The translations under genes and the position numbers were made by a program. A stretch of DNA of 64,000 bases, taken from Chitinophagaceae bacterium. Its GTDB lineage: Bacteria; Bacteroidota; Bacteroidia; Chitinophagales; Chitinophagaceae. Within the stretch, counting starts at the first letter, position 1; every line of letters begins with the position of its first letter. The stretch is taken from assembly GCA_016702745.1 (NCBI GenBank), contig JADJDJ010000002.1:558001-622000 (forward strand), read 5' to 3'. A model generated the notes under the pieces. That model was not told where the DNA came from. It searched no databases and saw nothing but the letters and a program-made list of their open reading frames with translations. This document shows positions 45,979 through 55,506 of this stretch, piece after piece.

Positions 45979-48144
45979 TTATTTCATCAACTTCAACTCT
46001 TTGATGATATTGCTACCACCTCCCAGTTTGTCGATGCACCACAACACATAACGGATATCCACACAAATGGTACGATTCAGGTCTTTGTCAAAAGCCAGTT
46101 TATGGCTCAGGGCCTCATAGTTACCATCAAATGCCAGTCCGATCAGTTCCCCACGGTTATTGATCACCGGAGAACCGGAATTACCACCGGTGATATCATT
46201 AGTAGTAATAAATCCGATCACCAGGTCTTTGCGGGTGGGATCCATGTACTGTCCGAAATCTTTTTTCTTCAGCAATTCAATCTGGTTGGCAGGGAGATCA
46301 AATTCATAATCACCTGCTTTGTATTTTTCAAGCAAACCTTTAGAGGTCGTTACATAATCATAGAAAACCGCATCGCGGCGGCGGTATGATTTTACATTAC
46401 CATAGCTCACCCGCATGGTGAATGTCGCATCCGGGTACATCATTTTTGATTTCACCGGATCCATTTCCATGATGCCTTTGAGATAGAGCCTGCCGTACTC
46501 TGCATTCTTCGCCGTGAACTGCTGGAAGAGTGACATATACTTGCTGGTGTAATTAGTAAAAAAAGCACTGGCATGGGCAAAAGCCGGATCTGTTTGCAGG
46601 GTATTGGCATCCGGATTGGCCACAAAAGCTTTCCATTTGGCATCATTGAAGATCATGGTATTCTTAAACATGTCGGCCGCATATTTTTTATAGGTGGCTT
46701 CATCATCCAACGGGCCAAATTTCTCTTTCAGGCCACCATAAAATCCGAGCGGGTGCTGTTCTTTCACCACATCTTCATAAAACATTCGGGTGACTGCTGC
46801 TACAATATTCTGATCAGAAGTGGCATTTTCTTCTTCCAGAAATGCGGCTCTTTGTTTGTCCACGGCCTCTGCTGCTTTTTTGGCATCTGCCATCGGAGTG
46901 CCTGGTTTTACCAGTGCAGCTTCCAGTTGTAACATAGAGGCAGCAAAGGATAGTAAACCGGAACCGGCAATTCCCTCATTAATATACATCCGGTGTTTGG
47001 CATAAGGTTTCCAGTTGTCATAGGCCTTACCCCATTCAGCAAAAATGGTTTCATATTCTGCCTTTCCTTTGGCCCAGCTGTTGAATTTTTCTTCAAATAA
47101 TTTTTTCTGTCCGTATACGTCGTATTTCAGCAACTGCTTGGTTTCGCCATCATAAAATTTCCAGTAATTGGCAATACCGGCATAATCCGAAGCCAGCTTG
47201 AGTTTGATGGCCGGATCTTTTTTCATTTCCTCAAACATGTATTTCAAACGGGCATCTCTCAATTTAACCAGCGTGGGGTTATTGATGTCTGTTGCCAGTT
47301 TGATCCCATAAGAACTTTCATAACGGTTGGTACCGCCGGGATATCCCCAGATCATGGAAAAATCACCATCTTTCAGGGGTTTCAGTGAAACAGGAAGGAA
47401 GCATTTTGGCTTCAGGGGAATATTAGCATCTGTATATTTAGCAGGTTTGCCTTCTGGATTGCTATACACACGGAATACAGAAAAGTCACCAGTATGACGG
47501 GGCCATTCCCAGTTATCGGTATCGCCACCAAACTTGCCTACACTCTCGGGAGGGGTACCTACTAAACGGATATCAGTATAGCGCTGGTAAACAAAAGCCA
47601 GGAACTGATTACCCTTGAAAAGAGAACTTACACGGGTTTCAATATTCTGTGTGGCATCACTCATTCTTTTGTTGATAGCGGCCAGCACTTCAGCTTGTTT
47701 TTTCAGACGGTCAGCACCACTTAGTCCTTTCAGGGAATCCATCACTTCTTTGGTTACATCTTCAATCCGCAGCAGGAACTGTACGGAAAGGTTGGTCGGA
47801 ATTTCTTCTCCCTTGTTGCGGGCATAAAAGCCATCGCGGAGATAGTTTTTGTCCATCGTACTGGCAGAAGCAATCGCATCATACCCGCAGTGGTGGTTGG
47901 TAAAAATCAATCCTTCGGCACTCACAATTTCACCGGTACAGCCACCGCCAAAAATGATGATGGCATCTTTCAGAGAGGCTTTGTTGATGTTGTACAATTG
48001 ATCTTTGGTCAGTTTCAATCCTTTTTTCACCATATCATTATACACCTGCTGTCCAAGTAAAAGGGGCAGCCACATTCCTTCATCGGCAAAGGACCGGAAG
48101 AAAAGGCCAATGGCCAGAATCGTTGTAAGCAATAGTTTCTTCAT
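45979..48144 (-). CDS. S46 family dipeptidyl-peptidase, DPP7-like
   Basis: A periplasmic exo-acting serine peptidase of the S46 family, which removes dipeptides from peptide N-termini. I use the start at 48144, giving signal peptide MKKLLLTTILAIGLFFRSFAD; the frame upstream is unlikely. The catalytic histidine is H85 (FTNHHCGYD) and the serine S656 (GGNSGSP). At the P1-specificity position the chain has GLAFDGN, a glycine as in DPP7 rather than the arginine of DPP11, so hydrophobic P1 residues are expected. This last point relies on what is known of the two subgroups. The mature length of about 700 aa is normal. Confidence 0.9.
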   Translation of the reverse strand: MKKLLLTTILAIGLFFRSFADEGMWLPLLLGQQVYNDMVKKGLKLTKDQLYNINKASLKDAIIIFGGGCTGEIVSAEGLIFTNHHCGYDAIASASTMDKNYLRDGFYARNKGEEIPTNLSVQFLLRIEDVTKEVMDSLKGLSGADRLKKQAEVLAAINKRMSDATQNIETRVSSLFKGNQFLAFVYQRYTDIRLVGTPPESVGKFGGDTDNWEWPRHTGDFSVFRVYSNPEGKPAKYTDANIPLKPKCFLPVSLKPLKDGDFSMIWGYPGGTNRYESSYGIKLATDINNPTLVKLRDARLKYMFEEMKKDPAIKLKLASDYAGIANYWKFYDGETKQLLKYDVYGQKKLFEEKFNSWAKGKAEYETIFAEWGKAYDNWKPYAKHRMYINEGIAGSGLLSFAASMLQLEAALVKPGTPMADAKKAAEAVDKQRAAFLEEENATSDQNIVAAVTRMFYEDVVKEQHPLGFYGGLKEKFGPLDDEATYKKYAADMFKNTMIFNDAKWKAFVANPDANTLQTDPAFAHASAFFTNYTSKYMSLFQQFTAKNAEYGRLYLKGIMEMDPVKSKMMYPDATFTMRVSYGNVKSYRRRDAVFYDYVTTSKGLLEKYKAGDYEFDLPANQIELLKKKDFGQYMDPTRKDLVIGFITTNDITGGNSGSPVINNRGELIGLAFDGNYEALSHKLAFDKDLNRTICVDIRYVLWCIDKLGGGSNIIKELKLMK

Positions 48145-48233
48145 ACAGGAAAATTTAGGCAGCAAACCTACGGAAAAAGGGGGTCGAAAAAGCTGAACTT
48201 TTACCAAATCGCTTATCTTGAAGCCTATATTGA

Positions 48234-49601
48234 TTGCTTATGAATAAAAGGAGTTTAAGCTACCTGCTGCTGCTGATCATATTGCTGTTCAACGCCTGTA
48301 GTAAGAAGGACAGCCCGTCCCCTAGCCCAACGCCAACCCCCGTGCCGGGTTGTGCCAGTAATACAAGTCCGTCAAATGGCACGGTATTTACCAGTTCCAC
48401 CACTACTTTGAATTTTAGCTGGAGTCCGGTTACCGGTGCAACGGCCTATGATTTTTACCTCGGTACTTCTGCTGCTTCCGCATCCGTGTTAGCCAGTAAT
48501 ATTTCAGGGACCAGTCATACAATGCCCCTGCCCGTTACGCCATCATCAGAAACCTATTACTGGTATGTAAAACCTAAAAACAGCAGTGGCACGCCTCCTT
48601 CCTGCAGCCCAACCGCCACTTCTTTTACCTGTGCCGTGATTCAAAGTCCGGCCGCATTTGGTTATTATGTAGTGGGATATTTTCCATCCTACCGGAACCT
48701 GGCGGATGTACCGGATGTAAAATTCAGGATGACAAATTGTGTGGTCTATTCTTTTTATAACGTAAACAGTACTAGTGATTTAGCAGCTCCTTCCTCACCA
48801 GCTGCCTCCTTAACTGCATTGCGCGATAAGGCCCGGACCAATAATGCCAAAGTATTCCTTGGAATCAATGATGGAAGTGGTGATGGTAAAACCTATTTTA
48901 AGAATATGGCAGCTACACCGGGTGGCAGGAATAACTTTATCAAACAGATCATGAACACCGTCAGGGCCAATAACCTGGATGGGGTGGATATGGACTGGGA
49001 ATACCCGACCACTACAGATGGTACGGATGCCACATTTACTTTACTGATGAAGGAATTATCTGATTCACTCCACCGCGATGGCCGTTATTATTTATCTGCT
49101 GCAATTACGGCAGGCAAGTATGCCGGTGGTGCCAGAGATGCGATCCGCAGTGAATTGTTTCCCTATGTAGACTTCTTCAATATCATGGCTTATGATGATT
49201 TCAGCACGACGGTTCCTTATAAACACCACAGTGATTATGCACTGGCTCAAACCTGTCTCAATTACTGGTTAACCACCCGGGGTATGCCGGCTTCCAAGGC
49301 GGTGCTGGGTTTACCAGCTTATGGCCGCCCATCGGGAATTACACAATCCAATACCATCCTTACTTATAAAACCATTTTGTCACAGGGTGGGAATCCCCAA
49401 TACGATTCGGCCGTAGTAACAGCTTCCGGGTATCCATCACCGTTTACCATTTATTATAACGGACAGTATACCGTTAAACGCAAGGCCAAACTGGCCAAGG
49501 ATATTGCCAACGGAGTAATGCTCTGGGAAAAATGGCAGGATGATCCGGGCTCGAACTCATTGCTCAAGGCAGCCTGTGATACCGTGGGCCGGGCTTATTG
49601 A
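48234..49601 (+). CDS. GH18 chitinase-like lipoprotein
   Basis: The signal peptide MNKRSLSYLLLLIILLFNAC ends in a lipobox cysteine, followed by a serine/proline linker. Residues 40-135 form a fibronectin-like domain. Residues 140-450 are a GH18 barrel with catalytic box DGVDMDWEYP (249-258; proton donor E256), FFNIMAYDD and late GVMLWEKWQDD. GH18 enzymes hydrolyse chitin or related N-acetylglucosamine polymers. It should be anchored in the outer membrane and face outward or inward; the linker suggests surface exposure. An in-frame ATG two codons after the first start is equally possible. Confidence 0.88.
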   Translation: MLMNKRSLSYLLLLIILLFNACSKKDSPSPSPTPTPVPGCASNTSPSNGTVFTSSTTTLNFSWSPVTGATAYDFYLGTSAASASVLASNISGTSHTMPLPVTPSSETYYWYVKPKNSSGTPPSCSPTATSFTCAVIQSPAAFGYYVVGYFPSYRNLADVPDVKFRMTNCVVYSFYNVNSTSDLAAPSSPAASLTALRDKARTNNAKVFLGINDGSGDGKTYFKNMAATPGGRNNFIKQIMNTVRANNLDGVDMDWEYPTTTDGTDATFTLLMKELSDSLHRDGRYYLSAAITAGKYAGGARDAIRSELFPYVDFFNIMAYDDFSTTVPYKHHSDYALAQTCLNYWLTTRGMPASKAVLGLPAYGRPSGITQSNTILTYKTILSQGGNPQYDSAVVTASGYPSPFTIYYNGQYTVKRKAKLAKDIANGVMLWEKWQDDPGSNSLLKAACDTVGRAY

Positions 49602-49605
49602 TCTA

Positions 49606-50424
49606 TTATTTATACCCGATCCATTTCCGGTCTGTCATATTGAAGAACCAGTACATGCCATTAGCATAAGCGAAATTGAAACTGGTCTCGGCAGGTGCTC
49701 CTTCCGGAAGTTTGAGTACCTGGGTCAGTAGCCCTGTCTTTTGATTGTAAAGCTCTACCTGAAAATCAATAAAGTTCAGAAAGCCCAGTTGGGCATTGGG
49801 GATACCGGTATAGATTAAGGTGGTATAATTATAATTGGCTAATCTTCCTTCTGTGCTTGTTTCATCGGTAGCGGATGAAATCCCCCAACGGATCTTCATA
49901 TTTTTTCCGGTTGGCTTCCGATCAGCTGCTTTGTAGGGAATCACTGTGTCACCCGAAAGAAAAAGCACCGTTTTTTCAGCCGGATTAAAAGTACCTACAG
50001 GTTGTGAGCCGGGTTGGTGCATACCGGTTTCCAGGGTATCCAGTTTTAGAAGGGATGTTCCCGTTGCATCCAGTTTATAACTGAACCAGCCGGTTTGATC
50101 AAAACCATTTCCCTGAATGGATTTAGTGGAGGGGTTGTACCACAATCCACGGGTATCAACCTGACAAGAGGAATAAATTGAAGAAACTCTTTTTCCTTTT
50201 GCGTCAAAAATGGTCATTGGATATTGGTAATTCCCTGCCATAGCTGTAAAGTATTTCTTTACAATAGGATGCCAGGCCACTGTAGCACCCCGGGTACCGG
50301 GTTTTCCACTGATCGCTTCTCCAGGAACCTGTAGTTCCATTACTTTTTCCAGGGTCCTTGTTTTGACCTGTGCCTGTACTGCAATATTTGTGAACAGGAT
50401 TAATCCAATCAGTAAATACTTCAT
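49606..50424 (-). CDS. Secreted protein of unknown function (272 aa)
   Basis: I start at the ATG at 50424 for signal peptide MKYLLIGLILFTNIAVQAQ. The mature protein has repeated four-strand patterns (GNYQYPMTIFDAKGKR; QVDTRGLWYNPSTKSI; NMTDRKWIGYK) suggesting a beta-propeller, and no catalytic motif. The stop codons of this gene and the chitinase-like gene are only a few bases apart on opposite strands. Function unknown. Confidence 0.7.
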   Translation of the reverse strand: MKYLLIGLILFTNIAVQAQVKTRTLEKVMELQVPGEAISGKPGTRGATVAWHPIVKKYFTAMAGNYQYPMTIFDAKGKRVSSIYSSCQVDTRGLWYNPSTKSIQGNGFDQTGWFSYKLDATGTSLLKLDTLETGMHQPGSQPVGTFNPAEKTVLFLSGDTVIPYKAADRKPTGKNMKIRWGISSATDETSTEGRLANYNYTTLIYTGIPNAQLGFLNFIDFQVELYNQKTGLLTQVLKLPEGAPAETSFNFAYANGMYWFFNMTDRKWIGYK

Positions 50425-50487
50425 CTTTGAATTTTCACGCAAGTAAGCATGAGAAGGGCATACATCATATACCCTCACGCGGGTATC

Positions 50488-50694
50488 TTAGGAAGAAAAA
50501 CGGGGAGAATTGCTTTCTGCAGGCTGATCCAACGGCAGGTTGGCAATTTGTAAAAGCAGGTTGGTATCACAGTTGTCACCATCACAACAGGGGAGGGCAT
50601 TGGTATGACAAACAGGACACTGGTAATGGCCATGTACATGAACCAGTGTGACCGGTTGTCCGCAAAAAAGACATTGTTGTAAAGGCTGGCTCAT
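50488..50694 (-). CDS. Small zinc-ribbon protein (68 aa)
   Basis: The product begins MSQPLQQCLFCGQPV and contains CPVCHTNALPCC and GDNCD, a set of C-x2-C pairs that should bind zinc. The start overlaps the obgE stop by 4 bp (ATGA-type overlap), so it is translated with obgE. Function unknown, but a translation- or ribosome-linked role would fit the partner. Confidence 0.7.
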   Translation of the reverse strand: MSQPLQQCLFCGQPVTLVHVHGHYQCPVCHTNALPCCDGDNCDTNLLLQIANLPLDQPAESNSPRFSS

Positions 50695-51734
50695 TCCACC
50701 GGTTTATTCAGTACGTTCCAGAGTAAATCCTTCAGTTCAGTTAGTCCTTTATTGGTAACGGAGGAAATAAAGAGATGCGGGATTCCTTCGGGTAACTGTT
50801 TTTCGATTTCTGCTTTCAGTTCATCATCCAGCATATCACTTTTGCTAATAGCAATAATGAATTGTTTGTGCAATAATTCGGGATTGTATTCTTCTAACTC
50901 ATGATAGAGGATCTCAAATTCTTTTTTATGATCGTTGCTGTCAGCAGGAATCAGGAACAGCAGGATGGAATTTCTTTCGATATGCCGGAGGAAGCGATGA
51001 CCCAGTCCCTTGCCTTCTGCCGCTCCTTCAATGATTCCGGGCAGATCGGCAATACAGAAACTTTTGCCATCGCGGTATTCAACGATTCCCAGGTTAGGAG
51101 TGATGGTGGTGAAAGCATAATCGGCGATCTTGGGTTTGGCAGCCGTGACCACGGATAATAAAGTGGATTTACCGGCATTGGGAAATCCTACCAGTCCTAC
51201 ATCGGCCAGTACTTTCAGTTCCAAAACCTTCCAGCCTTCCAGTCCGGGTAAACCGGGTTGGGCATATTCCGGAGCCTGGTTGGTAGGCGTAGCAAAATGA
51301 GAATTGCCCAATCCGCCTTTACCGCCTGGCAGCCAGATGATTTCCTGCCCGTCTTCCAGTATTTCCACTTCCTGTTTGCCGCTTTCTTCATCCATGGCAA
51401 CGGTACCAAGCGGCACTTCAATAATGATGTCTTTGCCATCCCGGCCGGTGCTGTTATTGGCCCCGCCTTTTTCACCATCCTCGGCCAGAACATTTTTATG
51501 ATAACGCAGGTGCAACAGGGTCCAGAGGTTGCGGTTGCCTTTGAGGATGATATGCGCTCCCCGGCCACCGTCCCCGCCATCGGGGCCGCCCATGGCTGTG
51601 AATTTATTCCGCATAAAATGCCTGTTTCCTGCCCCGCCATGTCCGCTGCGGCAAAAGATGCGTATCTGGTCTACAAAATTGCTTTTCTCCAAAATCGGTA
51701 ACTTGTTTGAGCTCCAAAAATAACCTTTAAGCAC
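50691..51734 (-). CDS. obgE: Obg/CgtA GTPase
   Basis: A ribosome-associated GTPase of large-subunit assembly. The N-terminal Obg domain with its glycine-rich turns (GGPDGGDGGRGAHIIL) precedes the G domain: G1 GFPNAGKST, G3 DLPGIIEGA, G4 SKSD, G5 SSVTNKG. The ATG at 51734 gives an unusual 14-residue leader; a TTG at 51692 would begin M-EKSNFVDQIRIFCRSG, which matches the family start, so the real start may be 51692. The small zinc-ribbon gene follows with a 4-bp overlap. Confidence 0.95.
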   Translation of the reverse strand: MLKGYFWSSNKLPILEKSNFVDQIRIFCRSGHGGAGNRHFMRNKFTAMGGPDGGDGGRGAHIILKGNRNLWTLLHLRYHKNVLAEDGEKGGANNSTGRDGKDIIIEVPLGTVAMDEESGKQEVEILEDGQEIIWLPGGKGGLGNSHFATPTNQAPEYAQPGLPGLEGWKVLELKVLADVGLVGFPNAGKSTLLSVVTAAKPKIADYAFTTITPNLGIVEYRDGKSFCIADLPGIIEGAAEGKGLGHRFLRHIERNSILLFLIPADSNDHKKEFEILYHELEEYNPELLHKQFIIAISKSDMLDDELKAEIEKQLPEGIPHLFISSVTNKGLTELKDLLWNVLNKPVE

Positions 51735-51925
51735 AACTTAATGCCAATCAGGGAAATATTGCCGGTTTTGATGGAATTGAAGCCAGGGTTTGGGTTTGAT
51801 AATTGAACAGGAACCGGATGGTCCTGACCATCATTTATGGGAATGTAGTGCAATAATTTGTTAAGGATAAACAGGTTGATGCATCAAAACGATTCCACAG
51901 TTTGTCAATATTAAAAATGCAGTAT

Positions 51926-52261
51926 ATGAAATTATTGATTCCGGTGGCCCTGATCGGCCTTTTCGCTTTTCAGTGCAATAAGGATTACACGGATTATTCC
52001 TGTATTAATAATAAGATCGGCCGGATCAAATCCCAGCGAAAATGGAATCCCCCGGCACAGGTGAATGAATACATCTATAATGGAAAGCATGTATTTCTTT
52101 TCTCCGCAGACTGCTGTGATCAGTTTTATGAGTTGTATGATGAAAACTGTAACCTGATCTGTGCACCTTCAGGTGGGATTTCAGGTAATGGTGACGGAAA
52201 GTGTACCGATTTTCAAACCACCGCACAGTTTGTCAGGCTGGTTTGGAAGGATGACCGCTAA
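51926..52261 (+). CDS. DUF6970-like lipoprotein (111 aa)
   Basis: Started at 51926, the protein has lipoprotein signal MKLLIPVALIGLFAFQC with C17 as the lipid site; ATG at 51917 is an alternative. The mature domain contains a tight pattern: INNKIGRIKS, EYIYNGKHVFLFSADCCDQFYELYDENCNLICAP, GGISGNGDGKC. I recognise this as the DUF6970 type, a small outer-membrane lipoprotein domain of unknown role with conserved cysteines. It is followed by a strong bidirectional terminator. Confidence 0.78.
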   Translation: MKLLIPVALIGLFAFQCNKDYTDYSCINNKIGRIKSQRKWNPPAQVNEYIYNGKHVFLFSADCCDQFYELYDENCNLICAPSGGISGNGDGKCTDFQTTAQFVRLVWKDDR

Positions 52262-52277
52262 TGACTTCTAATAAAAA

Positions 52278-52303
52278 AAGCGATGACTACGGGTCATCGC
52301 TTT
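52278..52303. terminator. Bidirectional terminator
   Basis: AAAGCGATGAC-TACGG-GTCATCGCTTT, an 11-bp stem between two convergent genes (stops at 52261 and 52323), with A/T tracts on both sides. Confidence 0.88.
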
Positions 52304-52322
52304 CGTACATCAGGGACATTGT

Positions 52323-53579
52323 TTATTGAACAACAATCTTGGATTGATAAGTTGAATTGCCATTGACATCCAGGACTTTTACAAGGTATACCCCTCTTGC
52401 AATAGCTTTAGATAAACTGATGGATTGAACATGGTTCATTCCGCTTGTATTCACCTGCTGCTGTAATACCTGCCGGCCCATTACATCCGTTACCTGTACG
52501 GTATAGCTGCCTGCATCCAGTTGACCAAAGCGGATTACAAACTGATGATCCGTTACCGGGTTGGGGAAGATGCTGACCTGGTTGTTTTCAGTGATCGTTA
52601 CGGGTTTGCTGCGCATCAGCTCAATCGGCGCTGTTTCTTTTTTATTACCGGAAACAAGCAGGTTGCCATTGGCGAGATCGGAGGTATGCCATAGCGTACC
52701 ATTTACCTGCAGGGGACTTGCTTTCCATGATTTAGGATCCACGGTAAACAGGGATGCGGATGCTGCAGCACTGGCTACCACAATTTTATTTTCTGCATTC
52801 ACGGCTGCCCCATTGATGGAAAATCCATTGGGTAATCCTGATACCATTCCGAGGTGGGTGGCAATCTTGGTTTCAGTATTGATTCTGAAAACCTGGTTGC
52901 GGGCAGAGAATACATAGAGGTTACCATCATCATCAGCAATCATATCACCACCGTAACTGCTGCAGGAACTATGGATGGATATTTCTTTGTTAGATTGATC
53001 ATCAGCGATACGGCCGAGATCCGTGATCACTGGTTTTTTTCCGGTGCTGAAACGGATCAGCTGGGAGCCATCATTGGTCATGGCATAACCATTCCCATCG
53101 GAGGCTATCACCATGCGGGTAACGATATTACCCTGATCAGTTGATTTAACCGGTCTGCCGGTAAAGGGAACGGTTACATAAAACACCTGCTGGGTCTTCA
53201 TATCAATATAACGCAGCTGGTCAATAAACATAGGAGTGTACCAGATACGGCCGTTTTTCTGATCAAAGGCAAGGGCGGCCACACCACTGCTGAAAGCGGG
53301 TTGTTCCGGGTAGCCCATTTGGTTTACCGGAGCACCAGCTACATACTTCTTTTTGGTAAATGCATCAAAAGCCAGCTGCTCGGTGGCCATGCCATTGATC
53401 AGGGGTCCGCTGTAAGTGCCGGTACCCATATTCAAAACCCTTAACTGCATCCAGCCATTGGTTTGATTGGTGCCATCGGTTATGGCATAGGCAAAATTGT
53501 TATCGGCCTGAGCAAAACTGGTAGTGGCCAGTAAAAGAGTTCCGGAAAAAACAGAAAGAAAGGGTAGATGTTTTCTCAT
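52323..53579 (-). CDS. Secreted T9SS cargo protein, propeller-like (418 aa)
   Basis: A signal peptide (MRKHLPFLSVFSGTLLLATTSFAQ) precedes a beta-propeller-like region of about 300 residues (DFGRI-like phrases GNLYVFSARNQVFRI; GRIWYTPMFIDQLRYI). The last 80 residues are a type A T9SS sorting domain: VSIFPNPVTDHQFVIRF, GSYTVQVTDVMGRQVLQQ, GVYLVKV and a final KIVVQ. The protein is therefore exported across the outer membrane by the T9SS. No enzyme motif is seen. Confidence 0.85.
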   Translation of the reverse strand: MRKHLPFLSVFSGTLLLATTSFAQADNNFAYAITDGTNQTNGWMQLRVLNMGTGTYSGPLINGMATEQLAFDAFTKKKYVAGAPVNQMGYPEQPAFSSGVAALAFDQKNGRIWYTPMFIDQLRYIDMKTQQVFYVTVPFTGRPVKSTDQGNIVTRMVIASDGNGYAMTNDGSQLIRFSTGKKPVITDLGRIADDQSNKEISIHSSCSSYGGDMIADDDGNLYVFSARNQVFRINTETKIATHLGMVSGLPNGFSINGAAVNAENKIVVASAAASASLFTVDPKSWKASPLQVNGTLWHTSDLANGNLLVSGNKKETAPIELMRSKPVTITENNQVSIFPNPVTDHQFVIRFGQLDAGSYTVQVTDVMGRQVLQQQVNTSGMNHVQSISLSKAIARGVYLVKVLDVNGNSTYQSKIVVQ

Positions 53580-53720
53580 AGCTTAAAGTTTGAAAGGTGA
53601 TATCCGGGTTTCGGATAATTAAAACAGGATTTAAGTTACATCATTTTTGAAAGAGAAAAATAAAAATTGTAAGAATGGAAACCGGTGCCGGATTCATCGC
53701 ATTAAAAAATTGACTAATAA

Positions 53721-53753
53721 AAAGACCCCTTTGGTTGATACAAAGGGGTCTTT
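53721..53753 (-). terminator. Rho-independent terminator after the 483-aa T9SS gene
   Basis: AAAGACCCCTTTG-N7-CAAAGGGGTCTTT, a 13-bp stem, lies 24 bp after the stop at 53777 and is flanked by AT-rich runs. Confidence 0.88.
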
Positions 53754-53776
53754 ATTATGGTTTAATGAAAAATTGA

Positions 53777-55228
53777 TCAGCGGGCAATAGAGAGTCGTTC
53801 GGTCAGGACTTCCTCGCCATTTTTGGCCCGAAGTATATAGATGCCGGGCTGCAACCTGGACAATTGGTTGAGCGCAATACTGTTGGTTCCTTCAAATACC
53901 TGATTTTGCTGGCGTAAAACAATACGGCCGGCCATATCCAGGATTTCAATTTCAAGGGTTCCTTTTTTAGATGCTTCAATTCTGGCTGTAGCCAGTCCCC
54001 CGGCAGCAACCGGATTCGGGCTGATACTGATTCCAGTTTTGATGCCATCTTTCCGGAGAACAATGATATTACTATAGGTGAATTTACCATCCAGATCTAC
54101 CATTTTCAGCCGGTAGAAAAAGGCTTTCTCTGTTGCAGTGGAAAGGTCATCCAGGTAATTGTAAATCTCTCTGTCTGATCCTGTTCCCTGTCTGCTTTTC
54201 GTAGCAATGGCTTCAAAGTGGATACCATCCGTACTTTTTTCAATTTCATATCCGCTGAAGTTCACCTGGTTTTCAGCTTCCCAGTTTAAAAAAGCAGTAT
54301 TGCTTTTATAGGTACCCGTGAAACTGATCAGCTTAACCGGGAGGGAGCTTTGCTGCGGGAAACTGAAACAACCAAAACGGGATCCAAACTGGCGGGTGGG
54401 TCTTGAATTGAAATTGGAATTGGTGTAATTGTAATCATATCCCATTCTCACCGTGATCTGAGTTTGGGCAGTAGCATAACTGGCGGCAGCTGTTACCTGG
54501 GAACAACGGGATACACCGGTTCTCTCACAAACAGAGCCGGCAAATCCTCTCCAGTTTAACCCATCTGTATAGTTATATACTGCAAGTTCTGTACTTACAT
54601 CTCCATTGATCACAGATCCTGGTACATTTTGTACTACTCCGGTCTCCCGGAACCAACCACCCGTACCAACGGTGGAACCATCAATATCATAATGAATATA
54701 GTTCAGACCCAGTAAACCACCCAGTGAAGGTACGGTGGTATAATCAGCAGGCCATTGTTCTCCGGCAGTTCCGTTGCCGATAAAGAACCGGATAGTGAAT
54801 TGTACATAACCTCTTACGTCTGTAGTAGTAAGGGTATTTGCAGGCGTGATACGGGGTGCAAAGAAGCTGGCTATGCTATTACCGGATTGGTCTGTAGCAC
54901 CATCATCATCAATATTGAATTCGGCGCCGGTCATATCACAATTTGATTGCTGATCAATGGTGATGGTTACATTGACCTGCTGACCACTGACAGTAGCTAC
55001 ATTATAAAAACTATAAACGGCAGGTAAAGCGGAAGGGCTTCCTGAACGTAATGTAGCACCGGTAAAGTTGGTGACAAGAGTAGATCCACCCGGCGGACAG
55101 GTTTCTGAAGTGGGGGGTGTACAATTCCCCCCATTACAGGCAAGGGGAGCCGGTGGTACTGTGGGTTGTGCAAAAATTTGGCTGCTCAGCAGTAAGCAAA
55201 AGCACAAGGCATAATGAATAGGTTTCAT
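53777..55228 (-). CDS. Secreted T9SS cargo protein (483 aa)
   Basis: Signal peptide MKPIHYALCFCLLLSSQIFAQ, then a proline/glycine-rich linker with cysteine pairs, a beta-rich central domain (GAEFNIDDDGATDQ; LNYIHYDIDGSTV) and from about residue 300 a fibronectin-like strand set (LNWEAENQVNFSGYEIEKS). The end is a type A sorting domain (ISISPNPVAAGGLATARI ... GIYILRAKNGEEVLTERLSIAR). No enzyme motif is seen. It lies next to the broken T9SS gene at 55507 and has the same C-terminal design. Confidence 0.85.
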   Translation of the reverse strand: MKPIHYALCFCLLLSSQIFAQPTVPPAPLACNGGNCTPPTSETCPPGGSTLVTNFTGATLRSGSPSALPAVYSFYNVATVSGQQVNVTITIDQQSNCDMTGAEFNIDDDGATDQSGNSIASFFAPRITPANTLTTTDVRGYVQFTIRFFIGNGTAGEQWPADYTTVPSLGGLLGLNYIHYDIDGSTVGTGGWFRETGVVQNVPGSVINGDVSTELAVYNYTDGLNWRGFAGSVCERTGVSRCSQVTAAASYATAQTQITVRMGYDYNYTNSNFNSRPTRQFGSRFGCFSFPQQSSLPVKLISFTGTYKSNTAFLNWEAENQVNFSGYEIEKSTDGIHFEAIATKSRQGTGSDREIYNYLDDLSTATEKAFFYRLKMVDLDGKFTYSNIIVLRKDGIKTGISISPNPVAAGGLATARIEASKKGTLEIEILDMAGRIVLRQQNQVFEGTNSIALNQLSRLQPGIYILRAKNGEEVLTERLSIAR

Positions 55229-55453
55229 GCTCTAAGGTTTAAGAATGAATGGTGTTTGTTTTCGAACAGGTTCCTAAGGACTTGGGGTGTTGCCGGAGGA
55301 ATTGAATTTTGGGGTCGTTCGAAAAAGGAAATGGAGAAACCTGGTTTGTTTCAGAGGAGCATGAAGAATTCAGAATAAAACTAAACAAACTTCCGGCAGG
55401 ATACAAATTTTTACTGTTAAAAAATCAGGAATTCCCCTATGAAAAAAAGAAAA

Positions 55454-55483
55454 AACCCCTCCGCCACGAAGGCAAGAGGGGTT
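55454..55483 (-). terminator. Rho-independent terminator after the broken T9SS gene
   Basis: AACCCCTC...GAGGGGTT (55454-55461, 55476-55483). On the minus strand it is followed by TTTTTTC and lies about 24 bp after the stop at 55507. Confidence 0.8.
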
Positions 55484-55506
55484 CAAGGTAAAAAAACCCT
55501 GAGCAT

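Noticed and set aside
55309..55491. 60-codon plus-strand frame upstream of the terminator
   Set aside because: Its second half is the terminator stem, and the first part looks like random sequence.
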